Assembly: GCA_937965695.1 (NCBI GenBank)
Contig: CALCKW010000002.1
Span: 186,001 to 250,000 of the forward strand
Direction of reading: 5' to 3'
Origin: an uncultured Granulosicoccaceae bacterium
GTDB lineage: Bacteria > Pseudomonadota > Gammaproteobacteria > CALCKW01
DNA: 64,000 nt
The position numbers and the translations under genes were made by a program. Positions 44,757 through 53,991 of the stretch are shown here, in pieces (within the stretch, counting starts at the first letter, position 1; each line of letters begins with the position of its first letter). The notes below the pieces were generated by a model, which was not told where the DNA came from, ran no database searches, and saw only the letters and a list, made by a program, of their open reading frames with translations.

Positions 44757-45707
44757 TTAGCCTTGCAATTGTTCCCACATATCTAGATCGCGCTTATCGG
44801 TCCAAATACGAGGGGTTTCGATACCGCGAGCTTCATCAAAAGCACGTGCTACATTAAAAGGCAGGCAATGCTCATAAATGGCGTAGTCCTTAAATTTATC
44901 ATCGCAGGCCTCGCGAACAGCGTCCCATGCGTCCTTTAAGCTACCGCCACTCGCCGCCACTCGAGCCGCTGGACGATAAGTACTTTCGACAAAGTCACGG
45001 GTGCTAGCAATCGCCGCCGCTACCATCTCTTTCCCGACCAATGCATCACCGCGACCTGGGGCAATAGCGTCGACGTCATAGGCTTGAATGTTGTCGAGTG
45101 TTTTGCCCCAATCCGCAAAATGTCCGTCTCCGCAGTAACACGCCGAGTGGTACTCGACAATATCACCCGTGAACATCACGTTTTGATCAGGCACATGAAT
45201 CACAGCATCACCCGCTGTATGAGCGCGCCCGAGGTGTTTGATATCAACTCGGCGTTTGCCCAAGTACACCGTCATGCTGTCGCTGAAAGTACTCGTGGGG
45301 TAAGTCAGACCTGGGATGCTCTCATGACCCTCAAACAAACGAGGAAAACGCTGGAACTCACTGTCCCAGTCCTCTTGACCTCGCTCTACAACCATGGCTC
45401 TTGCCGCGTCTGACATGATGATCTGGTCAGCACCGTAAGCAGAGGCACCCAAAACACGAACAGCGTGGTAGTGTGTCAGCACCAAGTGACTGATCGGTTT
45501 GTCAGTGACTTCGCGTACTTTCTCAATGACTTTGGCTGCCAGACGCGGGGTCGCCTGTGCCTCCACGATCATCACGCTGTCGTCGCCAATGATCACGCCT
45601 GAGTTTGGATCGCCTTCTGCGGTAAAAGCCCAAAGTCCTTCACCCACTTCATCGAAGGTAATCTTCTTCTCAGTCATGTCACCTTGTGATGCAAATGCTT
45701 TTGCCAT
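44757..45707 (-). CDS. MBL-fold hydrolase-like protein with altered metal motif
   Basis: 316 aa from the ATG at 45707 (MAKAFASQGDM). Beta-lactamase-fold landmarks are present: LVLTHYHAVRVLGASAYGA, LGRAHTAGDAVIHVP, VMFTGDIVEYHSACYCGDGH. The canonical HxHxDH is HYHAVR here, losing the Asp and last His, so two-metal chemistry is probably changed, while the later His and Asp (GRAHTAGD, FTGD) remain. From memory this variant recurs in MBL proteins of aromatic operons. The reaction is unknown. Confidence 0.8.
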   Translation of the reverse strand: MAKAFASQGDMTEKKITFDEVGEGLWAFTAEGDPNSGVIIGDDSVMIVEAQATPRLAAKVIEKVREVTDKPISHLVLTHYHAVRVLGASAYGADQIIMSDAARAMVVERGQEDWDSEFQRFPRLFEGHESIPGLTYPTSTFSDSMTVYLGKRRVDIKHLGRAHTAGDAVIHVPDQNVMFTGDIVEYHSACYCGDGHFADWGKTLDNIQAYDVDAIAPGRGDALVGKEMVAAAIASTRDFVESTYRPAARVAASGGSLKDAWDAVREACDDKFKDYAIYEHCLPFNVARAFDEARGIETPRIWTDKRDLDMWEQLQG

Positions 45708-45720
45708 GTTCTTAAGTCCT

Positions 45721-46974
45721 CTAAGCTGGGAATTTGATTGCGGGGAGGATAGTGCCTGTGCACTCACCAAACCCAATTTGATAGCCGTCACCCTGTGCTG
45801 CTCCACGCAGTGTCAAGGTGTCGTTGTCTTCGATAAAGCTGCGCGTCTCACCGGTGTCTAGCGTGAAGGGCTCACGCCCCGCCCAGCTCAGTTCTAATAG
45901 CGAACCGTATTCAGTTTTGTTCGGACCCGATATTGTGCCAGAGCCCAATAAGTCACCCGTGTTCATCCCGCAACCCCCGATGGCGTGGTGGCAGAGCTGT
46001 TCTGCGGCTGAGTAATACATGCGGCTGTAATTGGTTCTAGACAGAACGGTTGCACTGTCTGCACCTTGTGGCTGCATCGATACTTCCAAAGAGATATCAA
46101 ACAAACCGTCTATGGAGCTATCTAAATAAGGCAGCAATTTTTTCTCCCGTGCAGGAGTTGCTGTTCTAAACGGTTCAAGTGCTGCTGCTGTCACTATCCA
46201 AGGCGAGATACTGGTGCCAAAGGCTTTTCCTTGAAAGGGTCCCAGTGGCTGATACTCCCACCCTTGTATATCACGCGCAGACCAGTCGTTCAGCAACACG
46301 TAGCCGAAGATCATTTTATCGGCTTCTTCGACGGTGATTGGCGAGCCAAAGTCAGACGATGTACCAACAATTGCACCCATCTCTAGTTCGATGTCCAAGC
46401 GTTTGCTCGGGCCAAAGCTTGGCATCTCCGCGTCTGGGGTTTTGCTCTGCCCGTTGGGCCGATGTATGTCAGTGCCAGACACCACAACCGATGACGCACG
46501 GCCGTTGTATCCGATAGGAATATGTAGCCAATTAGCGGGCAAGTCCGGTGAGCCACGCAAAATGGCGCCCATGTTTTTGGCGTGCTGCATACCAGCATAA
46601 AAATCGGTGTATTCCGCCACGTCAATGGGTAAGTGCAAATCAGCATTTTGTAAGGGCACAAGAAAGGCTTCAACTTTTGCCTGATCGACGCTACCTTCCT
46701 TCAACATGGTGGTGAGTGTCGCGCGCAGCTCGGCCCACTCTGTGCGACCAAGCGCCATAAACTGATTCCAAGTTGGTGTGTCAAACGCTCCACCAAAGTC
46801 GATCATGCCTTCGCGTTCTAGGGCTTGAAGGTCGAGGATCGAACCACCGATGGCGACGCCACAGCGTGGTTCTTCTTCACCGTGGGAGAACACACCACAG
46901 GGAAGATTATTTAAAGGAAAGGCATTGTCAGCGCTATTCGCGCCTTGAACCCAAGAACGGACGAGTTGACTCAT
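45721..46974 (-). CDS. fahA: Fumarylacetoacetase
   Basis: 417 aa, the size of bacterial FahA. The N-terminal SH3-like domain (LPCGVFSHGEEEPRCGVAIG) is followed by the catalytic fold with DFYAGMQHAKNMGAILRG, WLHIPIGYNGRASSVVVSG, RLDIELEMGAIVG, LLNDWSARDIQGWEYQPLGP and KAFGTSISPWIV. It hydrolyses fumarylacetoacetate to fumarate and acetoacetate, the last step of homogentisate breakdown. It overlaps maiA by 4 bp. Confidence 0.95.
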   Translation of the reverse strand: MSQLVRSWVQGANSADNAFPLNNLPCGVFSHGEEEPRCGVAIGGSILDLQALEREGMIDFGGAFDTPTWNQFMALGRTEWAELRATLTTMLKEGSVDQAKVEAFLVPLQNADLHLPIDVAEYTDFYAGMQHAKNMGAILRGSPDLPANWLHIPIGYNGRASSVVVSGTDIHRPNGQSKTPDAEMPSFGPSKRLDIELEMGAIVGTSSDFGSPITVEEADKMIFGYVLLNDWSARDIQGWEYQPLGPFQGKAFGTSISPWIVTAAALEPFRTATPAREKKLLPYLDSSIDGLFDISLEVSMQPQGADSATVLSRTNYSRMYYSAAEQLCHHAIGGCGMNTGDLLGSGTISGPNKTEYGSLLELSWAGREPFTLDTGETRSFIEDNDTLTLRGAAQGDGYQIGFGECTGTILPAIKFPA

Positions 46975-47612
46975 GTTGATACCTGCGCGTCTGGCTGTTG
47001 ATCGGGATGCGCTGCAGTAATTGCAGGCACTTTAAGAGCATTCTTTTCTATTCGAGCGATGCGGGGAAACGGCGTTAAATCAACTCCCCAGCGACGCGCG
47101 TTGTAAACCTGAGCAACGATACACAAGTCAGCTACGTCTGGCTGTTCACCAAAGGCAAAAGCCGTGTCATCGCGAACCTGTGTTTCAACCGCTGTAAAAC
47201 CTTCGGCCATCCAATAACACATCCACTCTTGTGCTTGTTCTGGTGTCGCAGCAAACCGCGATTTAAGCTGTCCAATAAGTCGCAGGTTGTTGACTGGGTG
47301 AATATCTAACGCCACTGCATGCGCTGCTGCCATCACGCGTGCGCGCTGCAAAGCATCTTGCGGGATCAGGCGTGGCTCCGGCCAGGTAGCATCAATGTAA
47401 TCGAGAATAGCCATCGATTGAGTGAGCACCGTACCGTCGTCAAGGATCAATGTCGGTACACCAGCACCCGGGTTGAGAGTTTTATAGTCTGGATCACGCT
47501 GCTCGCCTGCCACTAAATCAACAGGCAAAGTCTCGTAGCTCAAACCTTTTAAGTTCAACGCTGCGCGAACACGGTAGGATGTTGTCGAGCGCCAATAAGA
47601 ATAAAGTTTCAT
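46971..47612 (-). CDS. maiA: Maleylacetoacetate isomerase
   Basis: 213 aa zeta-class GST. The motif [20 protein letters not shown] (residues 5-24) carries the SSCSWRVRIAL-equivalent glutathione site, with Ser/Thr in place of Cys. [20 protein letters not shown] and the C-terminal [21 protein letters not shown] are family-typical. It isomerises maleylacetoacetate to fumarylacetoacetate using glutathione. It is coupled to hmgA and fahA by 4-bp overlaps on both sides. Confidence 0.92.
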   Translation of the reverse strand: MKLYSYWRSTTSYRVRAALNLKGLSYETLPVDLVAGEQRDPDYKTLNPGAGVPTLILDDGTVLTQSMAILDYIDATWPEPRLIPQDALQRARVMAAAHAVALDIHPVNNLRLIGQLKSRFAATPEQAQEWMCYWMAEGFTAVETQVRDDTAFAFGEQPDVADLCIVAQVYNARRWGVDLTPFPRIARIEKNALKVPAITAAHPDQQPDAQVST

Positions 47613-48970
47613 TTTTTACTCGGTGTCCCGTCGAATTTTTTCTCGATGCTCTGCCAGCAATCAATATAGTCATCTTGCAGTGGAGCTTCTTGTGCGGCAA
47701 AGCGCGTCAGATGCTGTGGAAACCGAGTCTCAAACATAAAAGACATGGTGTTATCGAGTTTTTCAGCTTTCAATTCCGCGTTGCTCGCCCCTTCAAAGGC
47801 TGTTTTATCAGGCCCGTGAGGCAGCATCATGTTGTGCAGTGACAGCCCCCCCGGAACAAAGCCTTTGGGCTTGGCATCATATTGTCCGTAGATATTTCCC
47901 ATGAGTTCCGACATGACATTCTTGTGGTACCACGGTGGCCTAAAAGTGTCTTCAGCCACCATCCAGCGCTCACGAAACAAAACAAAATCAATGTTCGCAG
48001 TACCCGGTTGCCCTGAAGGGGCCGTTAAGACAGTAAAAATTGAAGGATCAGGATGATCAAACAAAACAGAGCCTACGGGGCAGTAAGTTTTGAGATCGTA
48101 TTTAACGGGGGTGTAGTTACCGTGCCATGCAACGACGTCGAGCGGACTGTGATCAATGTGCGTTTGATGAAACTGACCGCACCATTTGATCGTGACTGTT
48201 GAGGGTACCTCTCGATCCTCAAAAGCGGCTACCGGTGATTTAAAGTCTCGCCGATTTGCCATGCAGTTTGCGCCAATGGGACCACGACCAGGCAACTCAA
48301 ATTTTTGACCGTAGTTTTCGCAGACAAATCCTCGGCAAGGCCCTTGTAATAACTCAACTCGGTAAACCAGCCCCCGCGGGATGATAACGATTTCTTGCGG
48401 TTCGACGTCGATAACCCCCAGCTCGGTGACAAAACGCAATTGACCTTCCTGCGGTACAACTAACAGCTCACTATCTGCAGAATAAAAGTACTCGTCAACC
48501 ATGCTTTCATTGACTAGATAAACGTGACTCGCCATGCCGACTTGCGTATTCACATCACCGGCGCTGGTCATGGTACGCATACCCGTAATCCAATTCTGAG
48601 CGACCTTCCCGTGCTCCACGGCATCCCATCGATATTGCCCTAGGCTGGTGACGTCTTCAGGGATATGCGGCGCGGATTTCCAATACGGAACATCAATCTT
48701 TTGATACCGGTGAGAGTGTTTCACTGAAGGTCGTATGCGATAGCACCAAGTGCGCTCGTTTTGGTGGCCTGGTGCTGTGAATGCTGTACCCGAGAGCTGC
48801 TCACCGTACAAACCATAATTGACTTTTTGCGGGCTGTTCATGCCCTGCGGTAAAGCGCCAGGCAGCGCTTCTGTCTCGAAGTCATTGCCGAAGCCAGGCA
48901 TGTAACCAGTATGCGGGCCTGGCAACGAGGGTGCCTGCACCATATTGTCCAGCTTACTCTGCTCGGTCAT
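47609..48970 (-). CDS. hmgA: Homogentisate 1,2-dioxygenase
   Basis: 453 aa from the ATG at 48970 (a TTG at 48982 is possible). [20 protein letters not shown] at the N-terminus, [69 protein letters not shown] and [20 protein letters not shown] (iron-ligand region) are diagnostic. It opens the homogentisate ring to maleylacetoacetate with Fe(II) and O2. It is the first gene of the operon; the 440 bp upstream includes its promoter and ends at an IS remnant. Confidence 0.96.
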   Translation of the reverse strand: MTEQSKLDNMVQAPSLPGPHTGYMPGFGNDFETEALPGALPQGMNSPQKVNYGLYGEQLSGTAFTAPGHQNERTWCYRIRPSVKHSHRYQKIDVPYWKSAPHIPEDVTSLGQYRWDAVEHGKVAQNWITGMRTMTSAGDVNTQVGMASHVYLVNESMVDEYFYSADSELLVVPQEGQLRFVTELGVIDVEPQEIVIIPRGLVYRVELLQGPCRGFVCENYGQKFELPGRGPIGANCMANRRDFKSPVAAFEDREVPSTVTIKWCGQFHQTHIDHSPLDVVAWHGNYTPVKYDLKTYCPVGSVLFDHPDPSIFTVLTAPSGQPGTANIDFVLFRERWMVAEDTFRPPWYHKNVMSELMGNIYGQYDAKPKGFVPGGLSLHNMMLPHGPDKTAFEGASNAELKAEKLDNTMSFMFETRFPQHLTRFAAQEAPLQDDYIDCWQSIEKKFDGTPSKK

Positions 48971-49411
48971 CCGTCTATCCAATCAGCTCTGTTGATAATA
49001 GACAGCATAATAGTTTCGATTGCAACTATCAAGCGTATTGACGCCCTGAACATGGCTTGCAGCAAAAATGCATTGAGAAAACCATGCAACCCCAAAAAAA
49101 AGTGCGCAGGTACCCTGGAATCCAACCGAAAAAAGTGCTGAGCAAAAACTAAGGAGAACAGAGAGAGAAGCTGAATAGCTACACCGTGAAAGACCTTTAA
49201 CAGCTTGCTATGAAAACGGTATCAAAATCGGCCAAGAGACAAGAACGGAGTTTGGCGCCAGCCTACTGGGAGCGCTGCTGTGCAAGTTGTTATAAACCAA
49301 TAGGATATCTAGCTCTTTTACCCATTCGAAGCCTAGAGCATTGGCACTGGCCACGGATCGCAATTGCTAAACAAAGGTTAGGAACTTGCGTTTTCCAGCG
49401 ATGGTGTACAG
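48971..49411. other. Upstream region of hmgA
   Basis: 441 bp between the start of hmgA and the IS30 remnant. It should contain the operon promoter and an IclR-type operator, but I could not pick a convincing palindrome. A short plus-strand frame at 49051-49140 (29 codons, four Cys, many Lys) has no ribosome-binding site and is not called. Confidence 0.4.
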
Positions 49412-50326
49412 TTCTCTAGGTGGATTCAATCGGACAGTGCAACACATGCGTTGAACCGTTCTGCCGGTGTTTCATAGTTTAGCGTTTTTCTTGGTCTTTC
49501 ATTTAGCCGCCTTGCAACCCGATTGAGCTCCGATTGATAGTGAGGTCTAAGGTCTGTTCCTTTTGGGAAGTTCTGTCGCAACAAGCTGTTGGTGTTTTCG
49601 TTTGAGCCGCGTTGCCAAGGGCTGCTTGGATCACAGAATTAAACTTTGATGTTCGTCTCAATAGTAAATCGCTTGTGGCTAGCTAGCTAGCTCAGAACCT
49701 CTGTCCCACGTCAGTGATTTGTACAGCTCGGTTGGCAGTTTTTTCGATTGCTTTATCAGCGCATCAACAACTGTTTTGGTTGTCTTATCTTTAATCTTGG
49801 CAAGCATCACGTAGCGAGTCTTTCGCTCAACGAGAGTCACTATGTAGCTGTTGTTTGTACCAGTGATGAGATCACCGTCCCAGTGCCCAAGTATTGCGCG
49901 TTCTTCTATGGATGGCGGCCGTGCACTGATCGGCACGGCATCAACGATCTTCCTTGAGCCTGTTTTCAGGCTCGCATGTTTCGAACGCCTCAGCACTCGC
50001 TTAGAGCGCAAACACGATTGCAGCTCCTTTTTCAGGGTTCCGCGAGTTTGGATATAGAGAGTTTCGTATAGGGTTTCGTGTGACATGTGGAAGCTTTCAT
50101 CATCAGGATAACGATGCTTCAACCACCCAACGATTTGCTGAGGCGACCAGAATCGCTCCAATTTACTCGCGAGATCAGCTCCCGCTCATCAAGGGACAAT
50201 GCTCGCGGTGATCGGGATCATTCAGCTGGCCGAATACCACCTGGACGACTCAGCTACATGAAAACAATAGTTACTCCTCATGAAAAATCTATTGTGTTGC
50301 ACTGACCGGTTGAATCCACCAGAGAA
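49412..50326 (-). mobile_element. Degenerate IS30-family insertion sequence
   Basis: Terminal inverted repeats are visible. The left end GGTGGATTCAATCGGACAGT (49419-49438) continues GCAACACA, and the right end (50293-50320) is its reverse complement with two mismatches. A further TTCTCT (49412-49417) is matched by AGAGAA (50321-50326). The 915-bp length is shorter than a usual IS30 element, in line with the internal deletion in its transposase. No clear target duplication was seen. Confidence 0.8.
49426..50259 (-). pseudogene. IS30-family transposase, inactivated
   Basis: Recognisable IS30 pieces in order: RPGGI and RALSLDERELISR (N-terminal, with a TGA between them), then an abrupt join to ERFWSPQQIVGWLKHRYPDD, then the DDE core (GHWDGDLITGTNNSYIVTLV, LTWDRGSELAS), then HKRFTIETNIKV and [18 protein letters not shown] to [18 protein letters not shown]. 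Lesions are a deletion of the HTH region (about 75 aa), a 4-bp GCTA duplication at about 49678-49691 that shifts frame and makes a stop, and a TAA at 49639-49641 inside KV-FCDP. The longest open piece is 49679-50161. It is clearly dead. Confidence 0.85.
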
Positions 50327-50433
50327 AGTGTTCACTTCGCTTTTGGTAGAAATTCAAACACGCCAAATCAGCAGTTCAGCTTTGCCGCGGTTGGCTGCAT
50401 GTGATTGCTATTTGAAGCTTTTCGCTCTAATTG

Positions 50434-51525
50434 TTATCCAACAAAGAAACCATATTGCTCGGCAAGAATATGGCGCGTATCCACTCCAAGTGCTTTAGCT
50501 GCTTTCAGTGCCCAGTGGGGATCACGCATCAATTCGCGCCCCAGCAACACGATGTCAGCTTTTGATGCGGCGATTAAGTCTTCAGCTTGCCGCGCATCGG
50601 TTATTCCACCGACCGCCATAACCGGCAGGCCCGTAGACGCCTTTAGTTCACCTGCCATATCAGGTTGCTCTGCCGTCCTGTTGCCTATCGCTCCCCGGGC
50701 GGCAGGAACAGCACCACCGCCAGAGCAATCAAGAATGTCAACACCGCGCTCTTTAAGCCACAGGCCAACTTGTGCGGTATCTTCCAAACTTAACCCGCCG
50801 TCTACAAAATCATGCACAGACAAACGGACTGATAACACTCGATTTTCAGGCCAAACGCTACGAACTTTTTCAACCGTTTCCAAGAGGAATCTAGCCCGAT
50901 TATTTAAATCACCGCCATATGAATCATTCCGGTTGTTTACCAATGGTGTCAGGAAGGAGTGGAGTAAGTATCCGTGGGCACAATGTACCTCCAGCAAATC
51001 GTATCCAACGTCGGCAGCAAGTTTGGCCGAGTCCACGAATTGTTCTTGAATCTTCTCAATCCCAGACAAAGAAAGTGCTTGGGGTGCTTTCCAAAGTCGA
51101 GTGCCGTCCGGATCAAAAGCTTCAGAAGTAGGACCGACGGTATGCCACCCATCCGGATCACTTGCATCCAGATGATTGCCCCCATTCAGTGCAGTCGCAG
51201 CACTGCCTTTACGACCAGAGTGTGAAATCTGAATACCCGAAACAGCGCCATGATTACGCAAAAAATCAACTATCGGTCCCAGACCATCAGCGTGCTTTTG
51301 ATCCCAAAGCCCAGCACAGCCTTGCGAAATACGACCTTCGCGTGAAACGGCTGTACATTCCGCCATTATGAGGCCGACCCCCCCTACCGCTCTTGAGCCT
51401 AGATGTACCATGTGCCAATCAGTCGCAATACCGTCGACAGAACTGTACTGGCACATCGGTGACATCCCAATGCGATTCTTGAAAACTACGTCTTTAATTT
51501 TGAAGGGTTTAAACAGTTCTGACAT
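50434..51525 (-). CDS. NamA/YqjM-type NAD(P)H:flavin ene-reductase
   Basis: 363 aa single-domain Old Yellow Enzyme. LFKPFKIKDVVFKNRIGMSP, MCQYSSVDGIATDWHMVHL (Cys of the YqjM class near 25), IQISHSGRKG, EVHCAHGYLLHSFLTPLVNN and YGGDLNNRARFLLETV are all YqjM/NamA markers. It uses FMN to reduce activated C=C bonds of enones and similar electrophiles. It is followed, 95 bp upstream in sequence, by a tautomerase gene on the same strand. Confidence 0.9.
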   Translation of the reverse strand: MSELFKPFKIKDVVFKNRIGMSPMCQYSSVDGIATDWHMVHLGSRAVGGVGLIMAECTAVSREGRISQGCAGLWDQKHADGLGPIVDFLRNHGAVSGIQISHSGRKGSAATALNGGNHLDASDPDGWHTVGPTSEAFDPDGTRLWKAPQALSLSGIEKIQEQFVDSAKLAADVGYDLLEVHCAHGYLLHSFLTPLVNNRNDSYGGDLNNRARFLLETVEKVRSVWPENRVLSVRLSVHDFVDGGLSLEDTAQVGLWLKERGVDILDCSGGGAVPAARGAIGNRTAEQPDMAGELKASTGLPVMAVGGITDARQAEDLIAASKADIVLLGRELMRDPHWALKAAKALGVDTRHILAEQYGFFVG

Positions 51526-51620
51526 ATCGTATATCTACTTTTATAATTGCGCGAAACACGGCCACACACCGCCCGCATCAGCGGCGCAGCTTTGTGGCAT
51601 CTGGCTGGCATGCATACTTG

Positions 51621-52001
51621 TTAGGCATATTGAGCCTCACCATTCCCAAGTGACCAGTCTTGAGGAGAGACCTCTATTAGACTAATCACGACATCTTCTT
51701 TTCGAATGCAAAGATTCGTACTTAACCGTTCAGCGATTTTTGCGTAAAGTTGCTTTTTCTGGTCAGTTGTCCGCCCGGTGTTCAAAGTAATCTGTATATA
51801 CACAATATCCTCTGTACGGCTGATGCCTAGATAGGCTCCACTGTTATTGAAGTTACCGTCCTCAAGTTCAGTGACAATCGCAAAGCGATCATTTTCAGGT
51901 ATGTTTATCGACTCGCGCATCGCTAAGTAAACTTCTTCCATTAATTCGCGGCGGTATTCGAGTGATTTGCCTTTACGTAATGAGATTTGGGTAAATGGCA
52001 T
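51621..52001 (-). CDS. Tautomerase-superfamily protein
   Basis: 126 aa. After Met1 comes Pro2 (MPFTQISLRKGKS), the catalytic N-terminal proline of the 4-oxalocrotonate tautomerase superfamily. Two beta-alpha-beta units follow (YRRELMEEVYLAMRESINIP; YIQITLNTGRTTDQKKQLYA), i.e. the fused long form. The VVISLIEVSPQDWSLGNGEA tail is typical of YusQ/MSAD-like members. It is next to the NamA-like reductase on the same strand; the substrate is unknown. Confidence 0.82.
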   Translation of the reverse strand: MPFTQISLRKGKSLEYRRELMEEVYLAMRESINIPENDRFAIVTELEDGNFNNSGAYLGISRTEDIVYIQITLNTGRTTDQKKQLYAKIAERLSTNLCIRKEDVVISLIEVSPQDWSLGNGEAQYA

Positions 52002-52371
52002 AGCCTTCCTCCGGTTTAGATTTGGGGTTTCGCACTTATGAGTTGCATCCTCGGGGTCGAGCTACAATGGAACGGGGGTACGTTCATCGCGCTGAATGTA
52101 AATTCTGTAGCGCTACACCTACGGATTTTCCGCACCTGACCAAGAATAGCCAAACGATGGCCAACACCCAAAAAACGGGTGTTGTAAATTCAATTCGACG
52201 CCTGATATGAAACCTTAGCAGCTTTGTCATAACCGCCAAACTGCTACTTTGGCTGTCACACCAATTTATTAATGTCCCATTCTACCAAGTTAGAAATGTC
52301 CTATCTGACATAACTACAGCGAACGAGGGCATACTCACCCTGAGTGCCCTCACCCGTATAAGCAAGTGTGC
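52002..52371. other. Intergenic region with fabV terminator-like hairpin
   Basis: GAGGGC (52325-52330) pairs with GCCCTC (52346-52351), and inside them ACTCA pairs with TGAGT around a CCC loop: a stable hairpin about 20 bp past the fabV stop (minus), without a T-run. Near 52273-52310 the octamer AATGTCCC/AATGTCCT occurs twice in direct orientation. No gene was found. Confidence 0.45.
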
Positions 52372-53565
52372 TTAAACCGTAATCACATCAAACGGCACTT
52401 CAGTAGCCACATCGGCTTCATAGTCAATGCCTTCGATCTCAAAGCCAAACAAGCGCATGAACTCCTGCTTGTAATAGGCGTAGTCGGTCAGCTCAAACAC
52501 GTTTTCGCTGGTCACTTGGGGCCATAGCGCTACGCACTTGTCCTGAATGTCTTCACGCAATTCCCAGTCATCGACTCGCAAGCGTCTCGCGTCATCTGTC
52601 CCCGGGTTTTCAAGCGTTAGTCGTGTACGGAATAAGCGATCAATCTGGTCGATCACCCCTTCATGCACGCCCTCTTCTTTCATGATTTTAAATACCATAG
52701 ACAGGTACAAAGGCATCACGGGAATAGCGGAACTCGCCTGCGTGACAACAGACTTGAGCACGGCGATGTTGGCTCGGCCACCGGTGGCCGCCAATTTTTC
52801 ATTGATCGCTGTAGATGCACGATCGAGGTCTTGTTTGGCACGACCCAGTGCACCGTTCCAGTAGATGGGCCAAGTAATCTCGGTGCCAATGTAGCTGTAA
52901 GCCACGGAGTCAGCGCCGTCGGCCAATACACCCGCGTCGCTCAGCGCTGCCATCCAAAGCTCCCAGTCTTCTCCGCCCATCACGGTAACCGTTGCGGCAA
53001 TTTCCTCTTCCGTCGCGGGCTCAATCTCAGCATTGATGATCTGGTCTTTATTGGTGTCGATCGCTGTTGACTTGTAGGTCTCGCCAATCGGTTTGAGCAC
53101 CGAGCGAATCACCTCGCCACTGTCAGGCATCTTACGCACGGGAGACGCCAAGGAATAAACCACTAAGTCAATCTGACCCAGGTCTTCTTTGATTGTCTCA
53201 ATGACGGCGGTGCGCATCTCATGCGAAAAAGCATCGCCGTTAAAGCTCTTGTTGTAGAGGCCTTCTTCGTTAGCACATTTTTCAAAAGCGGCCGCATTAT
53301 GCCAGCCAGCCGTTCCAGGTTTTTTTTCTGTGGCAGGTTTTTCGAAGAAAACCCCAATCGTGCTGGCGCCTCCGCCAAAGGCTGCAGTGATGCGCGATGC
53401 CATGCCATAGCCACTGGACGCACCGATAACTAAAACCCGCTTCGGGCAGTTAGAAATAACACCGCCTTCACGGACTTTGGCAATCTGTGCGCGCACATTG
53501 TGCTCACAACCGACGGGGTGTGTCGTGGTGCAGATAAAGCCGCGAATTTTAGGTTTGATGACCAT
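52372..53565 (-). CDS. fabV: Enoyl-ACP/enoyl-CoA reductase FabV
   Basis: 397 aa, the expected length. [20 protein letters not shown] is the FabV start. [18 protein letters not shown] is the NADH-binding loop, and [20 protein letters not shown] followed by AKQDLD contains the long YX8K active site. [14 protein letters not shown] and the C-terminal [15 protein letters not shown] are family-typical. It reduces trans-2-enoyl-ACP/CoA in fatty acid synthesis; the class is known for triclosan tolerance. It appears monocistronic, with a dispersed repeat in its upstream region. Confidence 0.96.
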   Translation of the reverse strand: MVIKPKIRGFICTTTHPVGCEHNVRAQIAKVREGGVISNCPKRVLVIGASSGYGMASRITAAFGGGASTIGVFFEKPATEKKPGTAGWHNAAAFEKCANEEGLYNKSFNGDAFSHEMRTAVIETIKEDLGQIDLVVYSLASPVRKMPDSGEVIRSVLKPIGETYKSTAIDTNKDQIINAEIEPATEEEIAATVTVMGGEDWELWMAALSDAGVLADGADSVAYSYIGTEITWPIYWNGALGRAKQDLDRASTAINEKLAATGGRANIAVLKSVVTQASSAIPVMPLYLSMVFKIMKEEGVHEGVIDQIDRLFRTRLTLENPGTDDARRLRVDDWELREDIQDKCVALWPQVTSENVFELTDYAYYKQEFMRLFGFEIEGIDYEADVATEVPFDVITV

Positions 53566-53714
53566 GGTGTAGGCCTAGCTCCAGTGAAAACAAAAGAGCA
53601 TTTTAGCCTGAATAAGCAGAGTAGCGCCAAGATAGAGGTTGTCGCCGCACAAGTATGCATATTGGGCTACACCTTCAGCTAGCGCGAAGCCGGTGCCTGT
53701 AAAGTTTCGCTAAC

Positions 53715-53885
53715 GCTAAGGAGCTTCAGATTAAAGTCCGGTCAATGACGTCAGCGTGAAAAATTAGGACCCAGCAAGGCGCGAATCGACGGCAATAGTG
53801 GTGATATTGGCTAGATTTGCAACGCGGCTGAGCCGAACTTAGCGCTTCGACAGTGCGAGTAAGACTTGATCTGAGGTTCCCCAGA
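53715..53885 (+). repeat. Dispersed TIR element, copy C
   Basis: 171 bp. The right end AGGTTCCCCAGA is intact apart from one base and the left end has decayed to GCTAAGGAGCTTCAGA. The internal blocks CAGCAAGGCGCGAATCGACG, GCAATAGTGGTGATATTGGC and GCGCTTCGACAGTGCGAG agree with copies A and D. A 77-codon reverse-strand frame over it (53726-53959) shares translated sequence with the frame over copy A only because both lie in the repeat. Confidence 0.78.
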
Positions 53886-53991
53886 TCGGCTTTTTGGTTT
53901 GTACTGGCATCACCCACGCGATGATGCCAAACAAACTGAAACGGCAAGCACTGCGACAACGGCTTGCTGTCGCAACGCTCACCGCAGCGCT

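Noticed and set aside
49051-49140. 29-codon Cys/Lys-rich frame on the plus strand
   Set aside because: No ribosome-binding site; it is the tail of a longer antisense frame over hmgA. Composition alone is not enough.
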